Position numbers and translations under genes: made by a program. From assembly GCA_024734495.1 (NCBI GenBank), contig JALMQS010000075.1:2720935-2784934 (forward strand): 64,000 bases of DNA. The letters are read 5' to 3'. The notes below the pieces were generated by a model. The model ran no database searches and was not told the origin of the DNA. It saw only the letters and a list, made by a program, of their open reading frames with translations. Numbering within the stretch: the stretch's first letter is position 1; each line of letters starts with the position of its first letter. This document shows positions 55,301 to 64,000 of the stretch, piece after piece. The DNA is from Forficula auricularia (lineage: Eukaryota > Arthropoda > Insecta > Dermaptera > Forficulidae).

Positions 55301-58300
55301 TCGATTCCTCCATGTCTTGAGAAATGGTTACTAATAAAAACCGAAACGTCACAAATCCAATATAGAATGATTATTCCTCAAGTACTAGATGAGAATCAAT
55401 CGCTATTTTTGGTTTAAAGTCGATTCCTCCATGTCTTCAGCAATGGTTACTAATAAAAACCGAAACGTCCCAAATCCAATATAGAATGATTATTCCTCAA
55501 GTACTAGATGAGAATCAATCGCTATTTTTGGTTTAAAGTCGATTCCTCCATGTCTTCAGCAATGGTTACTAATAAAAACCGAAACGTCACAAATCAAATA
55601 TAGAATGATTATTCCTCAAGTACTAGATGAGAATCAATCGCTATTTTTGGTTTAAAGTCGATTCCTCCATGTCTTCAGCAAAGGTTACTAATAAAAACCG
55701 AAACGTCAAAAATCCAATATAGAATGATTATTCCTCAAGTACTAGATGAGAATCAATCGCTATTTTTGGTTTATAGTCGATTTCTCTATGTCTTCAGCAA
55801 TGGTTACTAATAAAAACCGAAACGTCAAAAATCAAATATAGAATGATTATTCCTCAAGTACTAGATGAGAATCAATCGCTATTTTTTGTTTAAAGTCGAT
55901 TTCTCTATGTTTTCAGAAATGGTCACCAATAAAAACCGAAACGTCAAAAATCCAATATAGAATGGTTATTCCTCAAGTACTAGATGAGAATCAATCGCTA
56001 TTTTTGGTTTAAAGTCGATTCCTCTATGTCTTCAAAAATGGTCACCAATAAAAACCGAAACGTCAAAAATCCAATATAGAATTATTATTCCTCAAGTACT
56101 AGATGAGAATCAATCGCTATTTTTTTGTTTAAAGTCGATTTCTCTATGTTTTCAGCAATGGTCACCAATAATAATCGAAACGTCAAAAACCCAATGTAGA
56201 ATTGTTATTCCTCAAGTACTAGATGAGAATCAATCGCTATTTTTGATTTTAAGTCGATTCCTCTATGTCTTCAGCAATGTTACTAATAAAAACCGAAACG
56301 TCAAAAATCCAATATAGAATGATTATTCCTCAAGTACTAGATGAGAATCAATCGCTATTTTTGGTTTATAGTCGATTTCTCTATGTCTTCAGCAATGATT
56401 ACTAATAAAAACCGAAACGTCAAAAATCCAATATAGAATGATTATTCCTCAAGTACTAGATGAGAATCGATGTCTATTTTTTATTTTAAGTCGATTCCTC
56501 CATGTCTTCAGCAATGGTTACTAATAAAAACCGAAACGTCAAAAATCCAATATAGAATGATTATTCCTCAAGTACTAGATGAGAATCAATCGCTATTTTT
56601 GGTTTAAAGTCGATTCCTCCATGTCTTCAGCAATGGTTACTAATAAAAACCGAAACTTCAAAAATCCAATATAGAATGATTATTCCTCAAGTACTAGATG
56701 AGAATCAATCGCTATTTTTGGTTTAAAGTCGATTCCTCCATGTCTTGAGCAATGGTTACTAATAAAAACCGAAACGTCACAAATCCAATATAGAATGATT
56801 ATTCCTCAAGTACTAGATGAGAATCAATCGCTATTTTTGGTTTAAAGTCGATTCCTCCATGTCTTCAGCAATGGTTACTAATAAAAACCGAAACGTCACA
56901 AATCCAATATAGAATGATTATTCCTCAAGTACTAGGTGAGAATCAATCGCTATTTCTGGTTTATAGTCGATTTCTCTATGTCTTCAGCAATGGTTACTAA
57001 TAAAAACCGAAACGTCAAAAATCCAATATAGAATGATTATTCCTCAAGTACTAGATGAGAATCAATCGCTATTTTTGGTTTATAGTCGATTTCTCTATGT
57101 CTTCAGCAATGGTTACTAATAAAACGTCAAAAATCCAATATAGAATGATTATTCCTCAAGTACTAGATGAGAATCAATCGCTATTTTTGGTTTATAGTCG
57201 ATTTCTCTATGTCTTCAGCAATGGTTACTAATAAAAACCGAAACGTCAAAAATCCAATATAGAATGATTATTCCTCAAGTACTAGATGAGAATCAATCGC
57301 GATTTTTGGTTTATAGTCGATTTATCTATGTCTTCAGCAATGGTTACTAATAAAAACCGAAACGTCAAAAATCCAATATAGAATGATTATTCCTCAAGTA
57401 CTAGATGAGAATCAATCGCTATTTTTTTGTTTAAAGTCGATTTCTCTATGTTTTCAGAAATGGTCACCAATAAAAACCGAAACGTCAAAAATCCAATATA
57501 GAATGATTATTCCTCAAGTACTAGATGAGAATCAATCGCTATTTTTTTGTTTAAAGTCGATTTCTCTATGTTTTCAGAAATGGTCACCAATAAAAACCGA
57601 AACGTCAAAAATCCAATATAGAATGGTTATTCCTCAAGTACTAGATGAGAATCAATCGCAATTTTTGGTTTAAAGTCGATTCCTCTATATCTTCAAAAAT
57701 GGTCACCAATAAAAACCGAAACGTCAAAAATCCAATATAGAATTATTATTCCTCAAGTACTAGATGAGAATCAATCGCTATTTTTGGTTTAAAGTCGATT
57801 TCTCTATGTTTTCAGCAATGGTTGCTAATAAAAACCGAAACGTCAAAAATCCAACATAGAATGATTATTCCTCAAGTACTAGATGAGAATCAATCGCTAT
57901 TTTTGGTTTAAAGTCGATTTCTCTATGTCTTCAGGAATGGTTACCAATAAAAACCGAAACGCCAAAAATCCAATATAGAATGGTTATTCCTCAAGTATTA
58001 GATGAGAATCGATGTCTATTTTTTATTTTAAGTCGATTCCTCCATGTCTTCAGCAATGGTTACCATTAAAAACCGAAATGTCAAAAATCCAATATATGGT
58101 AGAATGATTATTCCTCAAGTACTAGATGAGAATCAATCGCTATTTTTGGTTTAAAGTCGATTCCTCCATGTCTTGAGAAATGGTTACTAATAAAAACCGA
58201 AACGTCACAAATCCAATATAGAATGATTATTCCTCAAGTACTAGATGAGAATCAATCGCTATTTTTGGTTTAAAGTCGATTCCTCCATGTCTTCAGCAAT

Positions 58301-61300
58301 GGTTACTAATAAAAACCGAAACGTCCCAAATCCAATATAGAATGATTATTCCTCAAGTACTAGATGAGAATCAATCGCTATTTTTGGTTTAAAGTCGATT
58401 CCTCCATGTCTTCAGCAATGGTTACTAATAAAAACCGAAACGTCACAAATCAAATATAGAATGATTATTCCTCAAGTACTAGATGAGAATCAATCGCTAT
58501 TTTTGGTTTAAAGTCGATTCCTCCATGTCTTCAGCAAAGGTTACTAATAAAAACCGAAACGTCAAAAATCAAATATAGAATGATTATTCCTCAAGTACTA
58601 GATGAGAATCAATCGCTATTTTTGGTTTATAGTCGATTTCTCTATGTCTTCAGCAATGGTTACTAATAAAAACCGAAACGTCAAAAATCAAATATAGAAT
58701 GATTATTCCTCAAGTACTAGATGAGAATCAATCGCTATTTTTTGTTTAAAGTCGATTTCTCTATGTTTTCAGAAATGGTCACCAATAAAAACCGAAACGT
58801 CAAAAATCCAATATAGAATGGTTATTCCTCAAGTACTAGATGAGAATCAATCGCTATTTTTGGTTTAAAGTCGATTCCTCTATGTCTTCAAAAATGGTCA
58901 CCAATAAAAACCGAAACGTCAAAAATCCAATATAGAATTATTATTCCTCAAGTACTAGATGAGAATCAATCGCTATTTTTTTGTTTAAAGTCGATTTCTC
59001 TATGTTTTCAGAAATGGTCACCAATAATAATCGAAACGTCAAAAACCCAATGTAGAATTGTTATTCCTCAAGCACTAGATGAGAATCAATCGCTATTTTT
59101 GATTTTAAGTCGATTCCTCTATGTCTTCAGCAATGGTTACTAATAAAAACCGAAACGTCAAAAATCCAATATAGAATGATTATTCCTCAAGTACTAGATG
59201 AGAATCAATCGCTATTTTTGGTTTATAGTCGATTTCTCTATGTCTTCAGCAATGATTACTAATAAAAACCGAAACGTCAAAAATCCAATATAGAATGATT
59301 ATTCCTCAAGTACTAGATGAGAATCGATGTCTATTTTTTATTTTAAGTCGATTCCTCCATGTCTTCAGCAATGGTTACTAATAAAAACCGAAACGTCACA
59401 AATCCAATATAGAATGATTATTCCTCAAGTACTAGATGAGAATCAATCGCTATTTTTGGTTTAAAGTCGATTCCTCCATGTCTTCAGCAATGGTTACTAA
59501 TAAAAACCGAAACTTCAAAAATCCAATATAGAATGATTATTCCTCAAGTACTAGATGAGAATCAATCGCTATTTTTGGTTTAAAGTCGATTCCTCCATGT
59601 CTTGAGCAATGGTTACTAATAAAAACCGAAACGTCACAAATCCAATATAGAATGATTATTCCTCAAGTACTAGATGAGAATCAATCGCTATTTTTGGTTT
59701 AAAGTCGATTCCTCCATGTCTTCAGCAATGGTTACTAATAAAAACCGAAACGTCACAAATCCAATATAGAATGATTATTCCTCAAGTACTAGATGAGAAT
59801 CAATCGCTATTTTTGGTTTAAAGTCGATTCCTCCATGTCTTCAGCAATGGTTACTAATAAAAACCGAAACGTCACAAATCCAATATAGAATGATTATTCC
59901 TCAAGTACTAGGTGAGAATCAATCGCTATTTCTGGTTTATAGTCGATTTCTCTATGTCTTCAGCAATGGTTACTAATAAAAACCGAAACGTCAAAAATCC
60001 AATATAGAATGATTATTCCTCAAGTACTAGATGAGAATCAATCGCTATTTTTGGTTTATAGTCGATTTCTCTATGTCTTCAGCAATGGTTACTAATAAAC
60101 CGAAACGTCAAAAATCCAATATAGAATGATTATTCCTCAAGTACTAGATGAGAATCAATCGCTATTTTTGGTTTATAGTCGATTTCTCTATGTCTTCAGC
60201 AATGGTTACTAATAAAAACCGAAACGTCAAAAATCCAATATAGAATGATTATTCCTCAAGTACTAGATGAGAATCAATCGCTATTTTTTTGTTTAAAGTC
60301 GATTTCTCTATGTTTTCAGAAATGGTCACCAATAAAAACCGAAACGTCAAAAATCCAATATAGAATGATTATTCCTCAAGTACTAGATGAGAATCAATCG
60401 CTATTTTTTTGTTTAAAGTCGATTTCTCTATGTTTTCAGAAATGGTCACCAATAAAAACCGAAACGTCAAAAATCCAATATAGAATGGTTATTCCTCAAG
60501 TACTAGATGAGAATCAATCGCAATTTTTGGTTTAAAGTCGATTCCTCTATATCTTCAAAAATGGTCACCAATAAAAACCGAAACGTCAAAAATCCAATAT
60601 AGAATTATTATTCCTCAAGTACTAGATGAGAATCAATCGCTATTTTTGGTTTAAAGTCGATTTCTCTATGTTTTCAGCAATGGTTGCTAATAAAAACCGA
60701 AACGTCAAAAATCCAACATAGAATGATTATTCCTCAAGTACTAGATGAGAATCAATCGCTATTTTTGGTTTAAAGTCGATTTCTCTATGTCTTCAGGAAT
60801 GGTTACCAATAAAAACCGAAACGCCAAAAATCCAATATAGAATGGTTATTCCTCAAGTATTAGATGAGAATCGATGTCTATTTTTTATTTTAAGTCGATT
60901 CCTCCATGTCTTCAGCAATGGTTACCATTAAAAACCGAAATGTCAAAAATCCAATATATGGTAGAATGATTATTCCTCAAGTACTAGATGAGAATCAATC
61001 GCTATTTTTGGTTTAAAGTCGATTCCTCCATGTCTTGAGAAATGGTTACTAATAAAAACCGAAACGTCACAAATCCAATATAGAATGATTATTCCTCAAG
61101 TACTAGATGAGAATCAATCGCTATTTTTGGTTTAAAGTCGATTCCTCCATGTCTTCAGCAATGGTTACTAATAAAAACCGAAACGTCCCAAATCCAATAT
61201 AGAATGATTATTCCTCAAGTACTAGATGAGAATCAATCGCTATTTTTGGTTTAAAGTCGATTCCTCCATGTCTTCAGCAATGGTTACTAATAAAAACCGA

Positions 61301-64000
61301 AACGTCACAAATCCAATATAGAATGATTATTCCTCAAGTACTAGATGAGAATCAATCGCTATTTTTGGTTTAAAGTCGATTCCTCCATGTCTTCAGCAAA
61401 GGTTACTAATAAAAACCGAAACGTCAAAAATCAAATATAGAATGATTATTCCTCAAGTACTAGATGAGAATCAATCGCTATTTTTGGTTTATAGTCGATT
61501 TCTCTATGTCTTCAGCAATGGTTACTAATAAAAACCGAAACGTCAAAAATCAAATATAGAATGATTATTCCTCAAGTACTAGATGAGAATCAATCGCTAT
61601 TTTTTGTTTAAAGTCGATTTCTCTATGTTTTCAGAAATGGTCACCAATAAAAACCGAAACGTCAAAAATCCAATATAGAATGGTTATTCCTCAAGTACTA
61701 GATGAGAATCAATCGCTATTTTTGGTTTAAAGTCGATTCCTCTATGTCTTCAAAAATGGTCACCAATAAAAACCGAAACGTCAAAAATCCAATATAGAAT
61801 TATTATTCCTCAAGTACTAGATGAGAATCAATCGCTATTTTTTTGTTTAAAGTCGATTTCTCTATGTTTTCAGAAATGGTCACCAATAATAATCGAAACG
61901 TCAAAAACCTAATGTAGAATTGTTATTCCTCAAGTACTAGATGAGAATCAATCGCTATTTTTGATTTTAAGTCGATTCCTCTATGTCTTCAGCAATGTTA
62001 CTAATAAAAACCGAAACGTCAAAAATCCAATATAGAATGATTATTCCTCAAGTACTAGATGAGAATCAATCGCTATTTTTGGTTTATAGTCGATTTCTCT
62101 ATGTCTTCAGCAATGATTACTAATAAAAACCGAAACGTCAAAAATCCAATATAGAATGATTATTCCTCAAGTACTAGATGAGAATCGATGTCTATTTTTT
62201 ATTTTAAGTCGATTCCTCCATGTCTTCAGCAATGGTTACTAATAAAAACCGAAACGTCACAAATCCAATATAGAATGATTATTCCTCAAGTACTAGATGA
62301 GAATCAATCGCTATTTTTGGTTTAAAGTCGATTCCTCCATGTCTTCAGCAATGGTTACTAATAAAAACCGAAACTTCAAAAATCCAATATAGAATGATTA
62401 TTCCTCAAGTACTAGATGAGAATCAATCGCTATTTTTGGTTTAAAGTCGATTCCTCCATGTCTTGAGCAATGGTTACTAATAAAAACCGAAACGTCACAA
62501 ATCCAATATAGAATGATTATTCCTCAAGTACTAGATGAGAATCAATCGCTATTTTTGGTTTAAAGTCGATTCCTCCATGTCTTCAGCAATGGTTACTAAT
62601 AAAAACCGAAACGTCACAAATCCAATATAGAATGATTATTCCTCAAGTACTAGATGAGAATCAATCGCTATTTTTGGTTTAAAGTCGATTCCTCCATGTC
62701 TTCAGCAATGGTTACTAATAAAAACCGAAACGTCACAAATCCAATATAGAATGATTATTCCTCAAGTACTAGGTGAGAATCAATCGCTATTTCTGGTTTA
62801 TAGTCGATTTCTCTATGTCTTCAGCAATGGTTACTAATAAAAACCGAAACGTCAAAAATCCAATATAGAATGATTATTCCTCAAGTACTAGATGAGAATC
62901 AATCGCTATTTTTGGTTTATAGTCGATTTCTCTATGTCTTCAGCAATGGTTACTAATAAAAACCGAAACGTCAAAAATCCAATATAGAATGATTATTCCT
63001 CAAGTACTAGATGAGAATCAATCGCTATTTTTGGTTTATAGTCGATTTCTCTATGTCTTCAGCAATGGTTACTAATAAAAACCGAAACGTCAAAAATCCA
63101 ATATAGAATGATTATTCCTCAAGTACTAGATGAGAATCAATCGCTATTTTTTTGTTTAAAGTCGATTTCTCTATGTTTTCAGAAATGGTCACAAATAAAA
63201 ACCGAAACGTCAAAAATCCAATATAGAATGATTATTCCTCAAGTACTAGATGAGAATCAATCGCTATTTTTTTGTTTAAAGTCGATTTCTCTATGTTTTC
63301 AGAAATGGTCACCAATAAAAACCGAAACGTCAAAAATCCAATATAGAATTATTATTCCTCAAGTACTAGATGAGAATCAATCGCTATTTTTGGTTTAAAG
63401 TCGATTTCTCTATGTTTTCAGCAATGGTTGCTAATAAAAACCGAAACGTCAAAAATCCAATATAGAATGATTATTCCTCAAGTACTAGATGAGAATCAAT
63501 CGCTATTTTTGGTTTAAAGTCGATTTCTCTATGTCTTCAGGAATGGTTACCAATAAAAACCGAAACGCCAAAAATCCAATATAGAATGGTTATTCCTCAA
63601 GTATTAGATGAGAATCGATGTCTATTTTTTATTTTAAGTCGATTCCTCCATGTCTTCAGCAATGGTTACCAATAAAAACCGAAATGTCAAAAATCCAATA
63701 TAGAATGATTATTCCTCAAGTACTAGATGAGAATCAATCGCTATTTTTGGTTTAAAGTCGATTCCTCCATGTCTTCGAGAAATGGTTACTAATAAAAACC
63801 GAAACGTCACAAATCCAATATAGAATGATTATTCCTCAAGTACTAGATGAGAATCAATCGCTATTTTTGGTTTAAAGTCGATTCCTCCATGTCTTCAGCA
63901 ATGGTTACTAATAAAAACCGAAACGTCCCAAATCCAATATAGAATGATTATTCCTCAAGTACTAGATGAGAATCAATCGCTATTTTTGGTTTAAAGTCGA
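52400..64000. repeat. Satellite array, about 119-bp monomer, 24-mer higher-order repeat
   Basis: Units such as ATTATTCCTCAAGTACTAGA and AACCGAAACGTCAAAAATCC recur every 119-120 bp from about 52400 to the window end. Diverged units are at the left edge. An identical 291-nt block starts at 54527, 57383 and 60245, with a near-identical one at 63108. The spacings of 2856, 2862 and 2863 bp equal 24 monomers. Open frames in it are a by-product of the period. At about 97 monomers here, it is likely a heterochromatic block. Confidence 0.97.

Noticed and set aside
54527..63398. Four identical 96-residue open frames in the satellite
   Set aside because: They consist of satellite monomers whose unit happens to stay open over 291 nt. 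They repeat with the higher-order period and have no protein features.
52400..64000. CRISPR-like array
   Set aside because: Repeats are contiguous 119-bp units without unique spacers, in a eukaryotic setting.

Overview
The window reads as nuclear DNA of an AT-rich arthropod, most likely an insect. It has short exons with GT-AG introns, mariner, hAT and LINE relics, and a long satellite array. There is no prokaryotic-style gene packing.

Region 1 (about 590-27409, + strand) is the 3' part of a teneurin gene (Ten-m/Ten-a type, a type II transmembrane synaptic adhesion protein). Nineteen exons are traceable: EGF-like repeats, Cys-rich region, TTR/FN-plug, NHL propeller, YD (Rhs) shell, Rhs core, and a C-terminal Tox-GHH-like domain. 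Splice phases agree at every junction except one (25521 to 26277), where a small conserved exon seems to be missing. The last exon also carries an apparent single-base frameshift at 26603-26609. Its 3' flank is duplicated on both sides of a 100-N gap (27997-28096), so this end of the assembly needs caution.

The teneurin introns are full of inverted-repeat (foldback) elements and hAT-type elements with recognisable 8-bp target duplications. One intron contains a hAT, holding an RTE-type reverse transcriptase scrap, which is itself split by a foldback element.

Region 2 (about 28.1-44.3 kb) has no host gene I can support. It holds a hAT-like element, foldbacks, a mariner fragment, an R2-like endonuclease fragment, a LINE reverse transcriptase fragment and several repeat families.

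Region 3 (44326-52094, - strand) is an alpha-carbonic-anhydrase-family gene fragment. It is convergent with teneurin and has four or five exons. All three zinc-binding histidine positions appear replaced (Gln, Tyr, Asn), so it should be a catalytically dead, CA-related protein. One exon is frameshifted. A 6.8-kb intron holds a hAT-like composite, two very large palindromes and an internally deleted mariner.

Region 4 (about 52.4-64.0 kb, running off the window) is a satellite array of about 119-bp monomers, organised as a 24-monomer higher-order repeat of about 2.86 kb.

The most interesting signal is a set of foldback elements whose arms carry hammerhead-ribozyme-like cores (CTGANGA, hairpin, GAAA). 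Several have compensating stem I sequences and a very short stem III. At one locus the arms also encode what may be the C-terminus of a Penelope-like element. Hammerhead variants with reduced stem III are known from Penelope-like elements. What stands out here is their palindromic arrangement, repeated nesting, and a possible echo in the satellite monomer.
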